Source: Alkaliphilus sp. (GTDB lineage: Bacteria > Bacillota > Clostridia > Peptostreptococcales > Thermotaleaceae). From it: a DNA stretch of 10,680 nucleotides. The translations under genes and the position numbers were made by a program. Below are positions 1-6,734 of the stretch, piece by piece; within the stretch, counting starts at the first letter, position 1; the number at the start of each line of letters is the position of its first letter. The notes beneath the pieces are model-generated. The model saw nothing but the letters and a program-made list of their open reading frames with translations. It made no database searches and was not told the origin of the DNA. The stretch is from NCBI GenBank assembly GCA_018335765.1, contig JAGXRU010000176.1, forward strand, positions 1 through 10,680, read 5' to 3'.

Positions 1-1
1 A

Positions 2-601
2 AGGCTTTATGAGATGTTTATAGGGGATTTTGAAAAGAGTGTTCCTTGGTCTCAAAATGGAATAAAGGGCTGTCGAAGATTTTTAGATAGAATTTGGAAA
101 TTGAAAGATGCCGTTCAGGCTGGAGATGAATTTTCGAAGGACTTAGAAATAGCTATACATAAGACTATAAAAAAAGTCAGTGAAGATATGGAGGCCTTGA
201 AGTTTAATACAGCCATAGCGGCTCTCATGAGCCTCTTGAATGAGTATCAGAGCAAAGGTTCCATCACAAGCGGAGAATTCAAAATATTTTTAATGATATT
301 AAACCCAATAGCACCTCATATAACTGAAGAGCTTTGGTCTGATATGAATTACGGTGAAATGATTACAGAGCAGACATGGCCGCAGTGGGATGAGGAAAAA
401 ACCAAGGATGAGGAAATAGAAATAGTTATACAGATTAATGGGAAGATAAAGGACAAGATAATCATTCCGACAGGATCATCACAAGAATTTGTAAGAGAAA
501 AGTTCTTGAAAGATCAAAAAATTACTGAACTATTAAGCGGTAAGCAAATAGTAAAAGAAATCTATGTACCGGAAAGAATATATAATATCGTAGTAAGATA
601 A
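2..601 (+). CDS. leuS: Leucyl-tRNA synthetase, C-terminal part (5' end outside window)
   Basis: This is the last 199 codons of leucyl-tRNA synthetase, the cytoplasmic class Ia enzyme that charges tRNA-Leu; the full protein is usually about 800 to 830 residues. The frame is open from the window edge (reading R-L-Y-E before the first internal Met at base 14), so the ATG at 14 is an internal codon and not a start. The visible part begins with the end of the catalytic region (MFIGDFEKSVPWS), continues into the helical anticodon-binding domain with GCRRFLDRIWKL and the hallmark LNPIAPHITEELW (about 96 to 108 residues after base 14), and ends with the small C-terminal domain containing IQINGKIKDKI. 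The HIGH motif, the editing domain and KMSKS lie outside. No convincing terminator follows in the next 129 bases, so some read-through into the antiporter gene is possible. Confidence 0.96.
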   Translation, partial: RLYEMFIGDFEKSVPWSQNGIKGCRRFLDRIWKLKDAVQAGDEFSKDLEIAIHKTIKKVSEDMEALKFNTAIAALMSLLNEYQSKGSITSGEFKIFLMILNPIAPHITEELWSDMNYGEMITEQTWPQWDEEKTKDEEIEIVIQINGKIKDKIIIPTGSSQEFVREKFLKDQKITELLSGKQIVKEIYVPERIYNIVVR

Positions 602-715
602 AGAAAACTTAGTAACGCCGCTGAGATAAACATTGAAACCTTCTAATTTAATGTTGTTTTCAAATTAAAAAACATAATGACTACCCTTTAGATATATATT
701 TTAATAGCAGAAAAA

Positions 716-723
716 AAGGGGAG
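716..723 (+). promoter_or_regulatory. Ribosome binding site of the antiporter gene
   Basis: A purine-rich AAGGGGAG lies 7 bases before the ATG at 731 and fixes that start. No convincing sigma-A promoter was found between 602 and 730. An AT-rich TATATT occurs at 695-700 but has no -35 partner. Confidence 0.6.
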
Positions 724-730
724 ATCACTT

Positions 731-1654
731 ATGTTTTTTATTTTATTGATCATAAGCTTTATAATAATCATCAAGGCAGCGAATTTATTAATTGATGCCG
801 CCATAGATTTAGCCGGTTATCTGGGAATTTCGCAGTTTGTTATAGGGCTGACGGTGGTCGCTTTCGGAACAAGTGCACCCGAAGCGGCTGTAAACATTAT
901 AGCATCGCTGCAGAATAAAAGTGACATTGCACTAGGTAACATAGTGGGTAGTAATATTTTAAACATTGGGCTTGTCATAGGAATAACTGCTTTGATTTTC
1001 ACCATGAAGACGGAGTGGACTGCTATTAGGATAGATATTCCTTTTGCTTTTGTAAGCAGTTTGGTTTTTGGTCTTCTTGTTCTGGATGGATTATCTAAGA
1101 ATGACGGAATAATCTTAGCTTTATTCTTTTTTATTTACTTAAACTACTTATGGATAACAGGCAAATCCAGTTATTTGAAAAACGAAAACCTCGTTGATAA
1201 GGACAAAAAAATTTCAAAAGTTATTGTTATGCTCTTTTCGGGAATGGTGGGGGTGGTCCTTGGAGGACAATTGATAGTTCATTCCAGTGTGAATATCGCA
1301 ACAAGCTTGGGCTACAGTGAGGCTTTTATTGGACTGACCATTGTGTCCTTGGGTACATCATTGCCGGAATTGATTACTTGTGTTACTGCCTGCTACAAAA
1401 AAAGTGATAGTATAGCAGTTGGGAATATGGTAGGGAGTAATATTTTCAACATACTTTTTGTATTATCCTTATCTTCTGTGATTTCGCCTATTGCCTTTAA
1501 TAATAAGTTTGTTTTTGATTTAGCTTATATGGTCTTTATAACCTTTATGCTATTTGTATTCTCATATACGCAGAAAAGAATCAGTAGATTTGAAGGGTTT
1601 TGCTTATCTGTATTTTACACGATATATTTTATGATAATATTTATTCGAAGTTAG
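731..1654 (+). CDS. Calcium/sodium antiporter, CaCA family (YrbG-like)
   Basis: An integral membrane cation/H+ or cation/Na+ exchanger of the CaCA superfamily, 307 residues, the normal length for the short bacterial YrbG-type members. The two inverted alpha repeats that form the ion pathway are both intact. Repeat 1 has GLTVVAFGTSAPE (39-51) and GNIVGSN (69-75). Repeat 2 has GLTIVSLGTSLPE (201-213) and GNMVGSN (231-237). The glutamates at 51 and 213 correspond to the essential ion-binding acidic residues of the family. About ten hydrophobic helices are visible, with a short charged loop near 150-162 between the two halves. Which ion is moved cannot be read from the sequence; Ca2+ out in exchange for Na+ or H+ is the family's best-known activity. 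It lies 129 bases after leuS, on the same strand, and 188 bases before the next transporter gene. Confidence 0.9.
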   Translation: MFFILLIISFIIIIKAANLLIDAAIDLAGYLGISQFVIGLTVVAFGTSAPEAAVNIIASLQNKSDIALGNIVGSNILNIGLVIGITALIFTMKTEWTAIRIDIPFAFVSSLVFGLLVLDGLSKNDGIILALFFFIYLNYLWITGKSSYLKNENLVDKDKKISKVIVMLFSGMVGVVLGGQLIVHSSVNIATSLGYSEAFIGLTIVSLGTSLPELITCVTACYKKSDSIAVGNMVGSNIFNILFVLSLSSVISPIAFNNKFVFDLAYMVFITFMLFVFSYTQKRISRFEGFCLSVFYTIYFMIIFIRS

Positions 1655-1685
1655 ACAAACAAAAAATGGAAATATCAAGGGATTG

Positions 1686-1711
1686 AGCCTAACCATATCG
1701 TAATGGTGGCT
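1686..1711 (+). other. Imperfect hairpin in the antiporter-CDF gap
   Basis: AGCC and ACCAT (separated by a 2-base bulge) can pair with ATGGT and GGCT around a 6-base loop. No T-run follows on either strand, so it is not a typical terminator. It might stabilise the 3' end of the antiporter message or mean nothing. Confidence 0.3.
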
Positions 1712-1719
1712 GTTGATTC

Positions 1720-1734
1720 GCATAATCATTATCA
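1720..1734. promoter_or_regulatory. Putative Fur/PerR-family metalloregulator box
   Basis: The sequence GCATAATCATTATCA matches the 7-1-7 Bacillus Fur box (TGATAATnATTATCA) at 12 of 14 informative positions. The last seven bases match perfectly and the core ATAAT-C-ATTAT is symmetrical. It sits about 67 to 81 bases before the predicted start of transcription of the downstream CDF gene. That is upstream of the promoter rather than over it, so activation is as possible as repression. The box is close to the PerR consensus too, and I cannot tell the two apart. Confidence 0.45.
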
Positions 1735-1765
1735 AATGAGAACATTTTCTATCTTCAAAAAACTC

Positions 1766-1794
1766 TTTACATCTTGAATATAACGGAGTATACT
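1766..1794 (+). promoter_or_regulatory. Sigma-A promoter of the CDF transporter gene
   Basis: TTTACA (1766-1771) and TATACT (1789-1794) are separated by 17 bases, and each matches consensus at 5 of 6 positions. Transcription would start near 1801. That leaves a leader of about 42 bases before the preferred ATG at 1843 and makes the GTG at 1816 a less likely start. Confidence 0.65.
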
Positions 1795-1842
1795 TGAAAA
1801 ATAACCTAGATTTGAGTGTTAATTGATAATGGAGTGATGATA

Positions 1843-2721
1843 ATGGAAATGGAAACTAGATACCAAATAGGCATGAAAATATCAAAAATAACAGTGGTAA
1901 TCAATATAGTTCTTTGCATAGGCAAAATTATAGCAGGCTATATAGGGAAAAGTGGAGCAATGATGGCGGATGGGGTGCATACTCTATCGGATGTGATAAG
2001 TACCGTAGTGGTAATGCTCGGACTCAAGATGTCGAAAAAGCCTGAGGATGAGATTCATCCCTATGGTCATGAAAAAATAGAACCGGTTATCGCAAAGCTT
2101 TTAGCCGGGATACTATTTATTACAGCTCTCGGTATTGGATATAAGGGTGTAAATACAATTATAGTCGGTGATTTTACAAGACCTGGGAACATTGCAATAA
2201 TGGCCGCCTTGGCGTCAATTGGAATAAAAGAATGGATGTATTGGTATACGGTCAATGGTGCTAAAAAAATGGAGAGTTCAGCCCTTATGGCAGATGCATG
2301 GCATCATAGATCTGATGCTTTGTCTTCAGTAGGAACTTTGATAGGCATTACGGGGGCGAGGTTTGGATTTGTGATTCTTGATCCCATAGCAGCCATTGTT
2401 GTGAGTATTTTTATCATTAAAGTAGCCATTGATATTTACCTACATGCCATTAAACAACTAATAGACACATCGGCAGACAGTGAGACCATAGAGAAAATTA
2501 AAGAACAAATCATTGAAACGGAGGGAGTAATAAGCCTAGATGACTTAAAAACAAGAGTTCATGCCAACAAAATATATGTAGACATAGAAATAGGAGTAAA
2601 TTCTAAATTGTCAGTGAGGGATTCCCACGATATTGCAGATCAGGTACATGACAATGTTGAGAGGTTCTCTAAAAGGATTAAGCATTGTACTGTGCATGTC
2701 AACCCTGTGGAAAAATATTAA
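1843..2721 (+). CDS. Cation diffusion facilitator (CDF) family metal exporter
   Basis: A membrane exporter of divalent metal ions (Zn2+, Fe2+, Mn2+ or similar) driven by proton antiport, 292 residues from the preferred start. The frame is open from a GTG at 1816, but GGAG at 1831-1834 lies 8 bases before the ATG at 1843, which gives the better start. Six membrane helices fill the first 205 residues. The transport-site signatures are visible: DGVHTLSD in helix 2 (43-50, with H46 and D50) and DAWHHRSD in helix 5 (151-158, with H154 and D158). HPYGHEKIEP (72-81) is a conserved loop. From about 210 to 292 comes the cytoplasmic ferredoxin-like domain, ending with HCTVHVNP (281-288), whose histidines can bind regulatory metal. 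H-D-H-D quartets are often linked to Zn2+ transport, while the upstream Fur-like box points to iron; the metal is therefore open. Confidence 0.92.
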   Translation: MEMETRYQIGMKISKITVVINIVLCIGKIIAGYIGKSGAMMADGVHTLSDVISTVVVMLGLKMSKKPEDEIHPYGHEKIEPVIAKLLAGILFITALGIGYKGVNTIIVGDFTRPGNIAIMAALASIGIKEWMYWYTVNGAKKMESSALMADAWHHRSDALSSVGTLIGITGARFGFVILDPIAAIVVSIFIIKVAIDIYLHAIKQLIDTSADSETIEKIKEQIIETEGVISLDDLKTRVHANKIYVDIEIGVNSKLSVRDSHDIADQVHDNVERFSKRIKHCTVHVNPVEKY

Positions 2722-2762
2722 AAAAATTGGTTCAAGTAGCCAAGAAAGACAAATCTTCTAAG

Positions 2763-2790
2763 TAAAAAGGAGCGGACAGTAGTCCGCTCT
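2763..2790. terminator. Bidirectional terminator between convergent CDF and HlyIII genes
   Basis: A perfect 8-bp stem GAGCGGAC/GTCCGCTC (2770-2777 and 2782-2789) with loop AGTA, plus a G-T pair at its foot. On the - strand the stem is followed by five Ts, a strong terminator for the HlyIII gene. On the + strand only AAATTT follows, so it is weaker for the CDF gene. Confidence 0.85.
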
Positions 2791-2799
2791 AAATTTGTG

Positions 2800-3480
2800 T
2801 CATTTTGCCAAATATATAAAGATTCCGAAAAAGTGGACGACGCTGGCAGCTAATACGAAGAAATGCCAAATGGCATGATTGTAGGGAATTTTCTTGATGG
2901 CATAAAAGATGGTACCTACGGTGTAGATGATACCCCCTGCTAGAAGATACATTAGAAAGCCCTTTGATACAACATCCATCATGGGTTTGATGGCTACCAC
3001 AATCAGCCAGCCCATAGAAATGTATAGTGCCAAGGAAAGAAACTTTTGCTTTTCGATTTTTTTCATGGAATATACCTTGTAAAGGATTCCTAACAGAGCA
3101 ATGGTCCAAACCGCTGTCAGAACACCAATTCTCCAATATCCGGTCATGGCTAAAAGAGCGATAGGGGTATAGGTGCCAGCTATATATAAATAAATAGCAG
3201 AGTGGTCAAAGAGTCTAAATAGTTTTTTTAACTTATCTTTTTGAAAGCTATGATAAAGAGTAGATGATAAATATAAACATATAGAACAAAATCCGTAGAT
3301 ACTAAAACCAATTATGGCAATGGTACTTCTATTCCAAATTGAATAAACCAAGAGAATGGTCAGGGTAACAATGCTAAATAGGACTCCAACCCCGTGAGTG
3401 ATGCTATTGGCGATTTCTTCGCCTAAGGAATATTTCTTGGGCGAGAGATGATTATTTGTTGAATCGGTCTTTTCACTCAT
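2800..3480 (-). CDS. Hemolysin III / PAQR family membrane protein
   Basis: A seven-helix integral membrane protein of the HlyIII/adiponectin-receptor (PAQR, YqfA) family, 226 residues, normal for bacterial members. The zinc-site residues of the family are all present: S73-x3-H77 in SSTLYH, D92 in FDHSAIY, and the pair H202/H206 in HAIWHFFVL near the C-terminus. H29 lies in the typical SITHGVG opening. In animal receptors this site supports a hydrolase (ceramidase-like) activity; bacterial homologues are poorly characterised, and the hemolysin name rests on old work in Bacillus cereus. The frame is open to 3525, but GGAGG at 3486-3490 lies 5 bases before the ATG at 3480 and the predicted promoter lies between the two, so 3480 is preferred. 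It is downstream of thiT on the same strand (94-base gap) but seems to have its own promoter. Confidence 0.92.
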   Translation of the reverse strand: MSEKTDSTNNHLSPKKYSLGEEIANSITHGVGVLFSIVTLTILLVYSIWNRSTIAIIGFSIYGFCSICLYLSSTLYHSFQKDKLKKLFRLFDHSAIYLYIAGTYTPIALLAMTGYWRIGVLTAVWTIALLGILYKVYSMKKIEKQKFLSLALYISMGWLIVVAIKPMMDVVSKGFLMYLLAGGIIYTVGTIFYAIKKIPYNHAIWHFFVLAASVVHFFGIFIYLAK

Positions 3481-3504
3481 AAAATCCTCCTTGACAAACC
3501 ATTG

Positions 3505-3532
3505 ATTATATTCATATTTTATCACAAATCAA
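3505..3532 (-). promoter_or_regulatory. Candidate sigma-A promoter of the HlyIII gene
   Basis: On the - strand TTGATT (3532-3527) and a perfect TATAAT (3510-3505) are 16 bases apart, with transcription expected to start near 3498, about 18 bases before the ATG at 3480. An 8-bp inverted repeat CATTGATT/AATCAATG (3500-3507 and 3527-3534) overlaps both boxes and could be a regulator site or chance. Confidence 0.5.
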
Positions 3533-3574
3533 TGTTGAATTATACCAATGGATGCAAATAAAAAACACAATTAT

Positions 3575-4099
3575 TTACTGATTAGGTATGTTTTTTAATG
3601 CTTTATAGAGTACGCCTACAAGCATACAGGAAATAATAAGTTCCGGTAACAAATATGCTCCATTATAGGTGATTGAATAAATCCATGGACTTGTACCCTC
3701 TGGTGCATAGGAACTCCAGATAATAACTCCGGATAGGACAGATGAAACGAATCTCCCCAAAATCCCTATAAAAACCCCAATGAATATTTTCTTAAAATTG
3801 TTCTTAAATATTCCTGCTAGACCTAGTAGTCCGAAGGCTACAATATAATCCAACAGTATTGACAAGATATGAAAGGAATATTTAGGGCCTAATATGAACT
3901 GCAGTGTGCCATAAACTACCCCTGCAAGTATACCTGGACCTACCCCCCAACGGATTGCGAATAAAAGTATGGGTACCATACTTCCAGCGGTCACTGAACC
4001 TCCATAGGGAGCTTCGAAAATTTTTACATAGCTAAGAACTTGAGCTAGGGCAATCATTACTCCTGCTTCTACAATCATCTTGGTAGTTAATTTTTTCAT
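3575..4099 (-). CDS. thiT: ECF transporter S component for thiamine, ThiT
   Basis: The substrate-binding membrane subunit of an energy-coupling-factor thiamine importer, 174 residues with six hydrophobic helices. It works with the shared EcfA/EcfA'/EcfT module, which is not encoded in this window. Family motifs are clear: GGSVTAGSMVPI (33-44), LGPKYSFHILSILLDY (70-85), LSGVIIW (122-128) and YNGAYLLPE (145-153). Against my memory of Lactococcus ThiT, thiamine contacts E84, W133, Y146 and N151 correspond to D84, W128, Y141 and N146 here. The position of H125 appears to be S120. AGGAGG lies 5 bases before the ATG. The TPP riboswitch directly upstream confirms the thiamine assignment and makes expression fall when TPP is plentiful. 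It appears to be transcribed alone or with partial read-through into the HlyIII gene, since no terminator is seen in the 94-base gap. Confidence 0.95.
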   Translation of the reverse strand: MKKLTTKMIVEAGVMIALAQVLSYVKIFEAPYGGSVTAGSMVPILLFAIRWGVGPGILAGVVYGTLQFILGPKYSFHILSILLDYIVAFGLLGLAGIFKNNFKKIFIGVFIGILGRFVSSVLSGVIIWSSYAPEGTSPWIYSITYNGAYLLPELIISCMLVGVLYKALKNIPNQ

Positions 4100-4112
4100 T
4101 GTTACCTCCTCA

Positions 4113-4147
4113 TAAATTTAAAAATGCTGCATGGATACATGCAGCAT
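4113..4147 (-). terminator. Riboswitch-controlled intrinsic terminator before thiT
   Basis: A perfect 10-bp stem ATGCTGCATG/CATGCAGCAT (4138-4147 and 4124-4133) with a 4-base loop. It is followed on the - strand by TTTTAAATTT, between the TPP aptamer and the thiT ribosome binding site. The position fits the expression platform: TPP binding would favour this hairpin and stop transcription. The competing antiterminator pairing was not worked out. Confidence 0.85.
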
Positions 4148-4159
4148 AAGTTGAAATTA

Positions 4160-4252
4160 TTATTTCCTACGCTGGCATTATCCAGATCAGGTTTAAGGGT
4201 CGAAGTATCAATGGTAACTTCCTCTCAGCCAGATTCATCCAGCTCCCCAACT
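4160..4252 (-). ncRNA. TPP riboswitch (THI element)
   Basis: Read on the - strand, the region carries the conserved blocks of the thiamine pyrophosphate riboswitch in order: GGGGAGCTGG (4249-4240), GGCTGAGAGG (4230-4221, with the invariant CTGAGA), then ACCCTTTAAACCTGATCTGG (4201-4182) and ATAATGCCAGCGTAGGAAAT (4181-4162). These form the pyrimidine- and pyrophosphate-sensing arms. It sits in the leader of thiT with a terminator hairpin after it, so it should act at the level of transcription. Confidence 0.96.
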
Positions 4253-4274
4253 GCTATTCAATTCTATCTAATAT

Positions 4275-4303
4275 AGTTTAGCAGATAAAACTATTTTTAA
4301 CAA
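4275..4303 (-). promoter_or_regulatory. Possible promoter of the thiT riboswitch transcript
   Basis: On the - strand TTGTTA (4303-4298) and TAAACT (4280-4275) are 17 bases apart, each with 4 of 6 consensus bases. The start would be near 4268, about 16 bases before the aptamer. The position is right and the boxes are mediocre. Confidence 0.4.
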
Positions 4304-4395
4304 CTACTAAATATTCTTCAATTAAATTCTGTAAATTTATCTGCATCAAATACACAGAGCTTTTGAAGCACTTTTAAAGGAGACAGATTTGGAGC

Positions 4396-4425
4396 TTGGT
4401 AATCAGTTGATCAAAATGATATAAT
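4396..4425 (+). promoter_or_regulatory. Extended -10 promoter of the WYL gene pair
   Basis: TTGGTA (4396-4401), an 18-base spacer ending in TGA, and a perfect TATAAT (4420-4425) make an extended -10 promoter. Transcription would start near 4432, after the TTG at 4427 that opens the longest frame, which supports the ATG at 4472 as the real start. Confidence 0.6.
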
Positions 4426-4471
4426 TTTGCTAACTTACTTTATATTGAATACTTTCCCAAGGAGAAAAACT

Positions 4472-5734
4472 ATGGCAGGGTATACTGAGTTAATAAAAAA
4501 CTTCGAAAAAATAAGATCCTTTACAAGAGATTTCTTTATCTACGGTTTCAAAGGAAGAGGCGATTTTGCCGAGCTTTCCCCCCGCAGCTATGACAATGAA
4601 CGGAGAAGAATAGAAAGCTATCTTGGTGAGTTGATCCTTAAGAAGTCAGATCTTAAGGGAAAAACAATTTCTATATCTTCAAACACTACAGCCAAAACAT
4701 ACAACCCGCTTTTTAAAATCTGGCAAACAAAATCCTTTACGAAAAAGGATTGCTTTCTCCATTTTGTCATTTTAGATAATCTAAAGGAGCATAAGTGTTT
4801 GAATGTAGGAGAGATTGCAGAAATAATCAGTATAAGTTATTCTTCCCAATTAATTGATGAGTCAGTTGACACCATGACTATTCGTAATAAGCTCAATGAA
4901 TACACAAGACTAGGCATTCTTGAAGCTGAAAAATCCGGCAAAACAATTTATTATTCTTTATCTAAGAACCCCCTTGATGATATCGATCTTAAAACAAAGG
5001 AATGTCTAAAAATGGCTTTATCCTATTATAAGAATGTCCTGCCCGCAGGCTTTATCGGACATTCCATCCATAATGTACAGGATAGTCCCTTTATTTACAA
5101 GCAGATCTTTTTCTCGCAAATTTTGGATGATGAGATTTTACTTCAAGTACTTAAAGCCATAGGAAACAAACAGGTCATTACTCTAGCAATGATCAGCGCG
5201 AAAGGGAATTGGAGCAGGAAGACCACGCTTATACCTCTCAAGGTTCTAAGCAATACAAAAACTGGAAGACGCTATGTGGCAATATATAATATCAGAACCA
5301 AAAAATTCTCCACTGTAAGACTTGATTATATTAAGGATGTAGCTTTCGGGGATACTTGCCCTGACTATGATTCCATATGTACAGAATATGAGCATAGGAT
5401 GAAAAATTCATTTGCATTAGCTCATCAATCAACGGAAAGGCTGCATACTATAAAAATGCTTTTGAATATAGATGAGGACAATGAGCAGTATGTACTGGAA
5501 AGAATTCGTAGGGAAGGCAGGGGTGGAGTAGTTACAAGAGTGGATAGAAATACCTTTGAATACAGCTTGGATGTGGCTGATATCCTTGAAATGGTTCCTT
5601 GGCTCAGAACCTTTATAGGCCGAATTATTAAAATAGAAGGCAGTGAAAATCATGTTATTTTGCAATTCAAGAAAGATATTAGCACTATGATGTCAAGGTA
5701 TGGTGAGGTGTTTAATCATGGACAGCATCTATAA
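4472..5734 (+). CDS. WYL-domain regulatory protein, first of a pair
   Basis: A cytoplasmic protein of 420 residues with a WYL-type ligand-sensing domain. The ATG at 4472 is chosen because AAGGAG (4459-4464) lies 7 bases before it. Residues 10-50 (FEKIRSFTRDFFIYGFKGRG, then SYDNERRRIESYL) form a helical N-terminal region that I recognise from clostridial paired WYL proteins. Residues 95-165 look like a winged helix, with TIRNKLNEYTRLGILEAEKS followed by a wing, KTIYYSLS. The WYL domain is about 235-295, including PLKVLSNTKTGRRYVAIYN and FSTVRLDYIKDV; the W-Y-L tripeptide itself is replaced by R-Y-V. Residues 325-405 resemble the C-terminal WCX extension. WYL proteins commonly act as transcription regulators that sense nucleic acids, nucleotides or small ligands; the ligand and targets here are unknown. 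The stop codon overlaps the next gene by 17 bases. Confidence 0.85.
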   Translation: MAGYTELIKNFEKIRSFTRDFFIYGFKGRGDFAELSPRSYDNERRRIESYLGELILKKSDLKGKTISISSNTTAKTYNPLFKIWQTKSFTKKDCFLHFVILDNLKEHKCLNVGEIAEIISISYSSQLIDESVDTMTIRNKLNEYTRLGILEAEKSGKTIYYSLSKNPLDDIDLKTKECLKMALSYYKNVLPAGFIGHSIHNVQDSPFIYKQIFFSQILDDEILLQVLKAIGNKQVITLAMISAKGNWSRKTTLIPLKVLSNTKTGRRYVAIYNIRTKKFSTVRLDYIKDVAFGDTCPDYDSICTEYEHRMKNSFALAHQSTERLHTIKMLLNIDEDNEQYVLERIRREGRGGVVTRVDRNTFEYSLDVADILEMVPWLRTFIGRIIKIEGSENHVILQFKKDISTMMSRYGEVFNHGQHL

Positions 5735-6692
5735 TGAGGTTTATGGATTGTATTATTTTATGCTGGAAAAGATACTTGAAAAGACTACGAATGGGAATAT
5801 AACCCTAAAAGAGATTAACCATATTGTAAATCTTTATGGCTTCTCTGAGAGCAATATCTATTTTACCCCTGATGTCATATCTCAGGGCAGTCAAGGTTAT
5901 AACCTTCTTGAAAAATCCAGCTCGGGGTATGGCTCCATACTTAAATCCAGTCCTACAAAAATCTTAACGGCTATGCAAAAAGGGTTTATAAAAAGCATTC
6001 TTGCAGATAAAAAAATCCGTCTATTTTTTGATGATGTTATGTTAAAGGAGCTAGATGGAGCACTTTCTGAAATACAGCCTCTCTTTAACATTGACGACAT
6101 CGTGTTTAAGGAAACCGCCTTAGATAGTGATCCTTACTCTGATGAGAACTATATTAGTAAGTTTAAAACAATTCTGGATTCCATAATAAATAATAAAGCC
6201 CTTAGAATTTGTTTTAATAATTCAAAGGGTGAAAGGAAAACAATGAAGTTGGCGCCCTATAAGCTAGAATACGGGATTCGTGATGATAAATTTCGTCTAT
6301 GCGGTGTTAGTATTTATGATGAAAAAGGAAAAAACTATGTAAAAATCAATATGGCAAGAATACTATCAATAACGACCCTTGATCAATCATTTAGATTTGA
6401 TTTCGATGCATTTATAGCGGCAAAGAGAAAAGCAGAGCCTATAGAGATAGAGGTGTATGATCTTCGTAATGGCTTTGAGAGAGTATTCATAGGCTTATCT
6501 AATTACGAAAGGATATCCAGCTTCCATGAAGAAACGGGGAAATGTCATATTAAAATTTATTATACAGACGATGATGAGCAAGAACTCTTAATTCAATTAC
6601 TTTCCTATGGACCTGCTATTAAAGTATTAGGCCCTCCAGACTTTAAAAGTAAATTTGTTGAGAGGATTCAAAAGCAAATAAAAATGATTTAA
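5718..6692 (+). CDS. WYL-domain protein, second of a pair
   Basis: A 324-residue protein that overlaps the first WYL gene, implying cotranscription and translational coupling. GAGGTG (5705-5710) lies 7 bases before the ATG at 5718; the in-frame ATG at 5700 has no such site. Residues 158-225 form the WYL domain: LAPYKLEYGIRDDKFRLCGV is the segment around the signature, which reads K-F-R-L instead of W-Y-L, followed by INMARILSITTLD. Residues 240-324 match a WCX-type tail with LLSYGPAIKVLGPPDF and a final helix. The N-terminal 125 residues are mainly helical, including MQKGFIKSILADKKIRLFFD (86-105), and show no helix-turn-helix that I can recognise. It may be the sensing partner of a heteromer whose DNA-binding part is supplied by the first protein; that is inference. 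Its last codons lie inside the shared terminator repeat. Confidence 0.82.
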   Translation: MDSIYNEVYGLYYFMLEKILEKTTNGNITLKEINHIVNLYGFSESNIYFTPDVISQGSQGYNLLEKSSSGYGSILKSSPTKILTAMQKGFIKSILADKKIRLFFDDVMLKELDGALSEIQPLFNIDDIVFKETALDSDPYSDENYISKFKTILDSIINNKALRICFNNSKGERKTMKLAPYKLEYGIRDDKFRLCGVSIYDEKGKNYVKINMARILSITTLDQSFRFDFDAFIAAKRKAEPIEIEVYDLRNGFERVFIGLSNYERISSFHEETGKCHIKIYYTDDDEQELLIQLLSYGPAIKVLGPPDFKSKFVERIQKQIKMI

Positions 6693-6734
6693 AAGGCGGT
6701 AGGCTTTACGCCTACCGCCTTTTAAATCATTTTT
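6680..6734. terminator. Perfect 25-bp inverted repeat, shared bidirectional terminator
   Basis: Arms 6680-6704 and 6710-6734 are perfectly complementary around a 5-base loop TTTAC. The GC core GGCGGTAGGC/GCCTACCGCC is flanked by A-rich and T-rich arms, so each strand ends the core with TTTT. The repeat contains the stop codon of the second WYL gene (TAA, 6690-6692) and the lacI stop (TGA on the - strand, 6729-6727). It serves both convergent genes. Confidence 0.93.

Noticed and set aside
640..670. TAATTT/AAATTA as a leuS terminator.
   Set aside because: Only six A-T pairs with a 12-base loop and no following T-run on the + strand; too weak to call.
1816..1842. GTG at 1816 as start of the CDF gene.
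   Set aside because: It has no ribosome binding site and lies only about 15 bases after the predicted transcription start. The ATG at 1843 has GGAG at good spacing.
2789..3136. A 115-codon open frame on the - strand.
   Set aside because: It overlaps the HlyIII gene in another frame of the same strand, runs into the terminator, and has a Cys/His-rich composition typical of a shifted frame.
4361..4371. TTTGAAGCAC occurs here and again at 10671-10680, suggesting a shared repeat.
   Set aside because: Only 10 bases match and the flanks differ. In 10.7 kb of AT-rich DNA this is not strong evidence of a repeat family.
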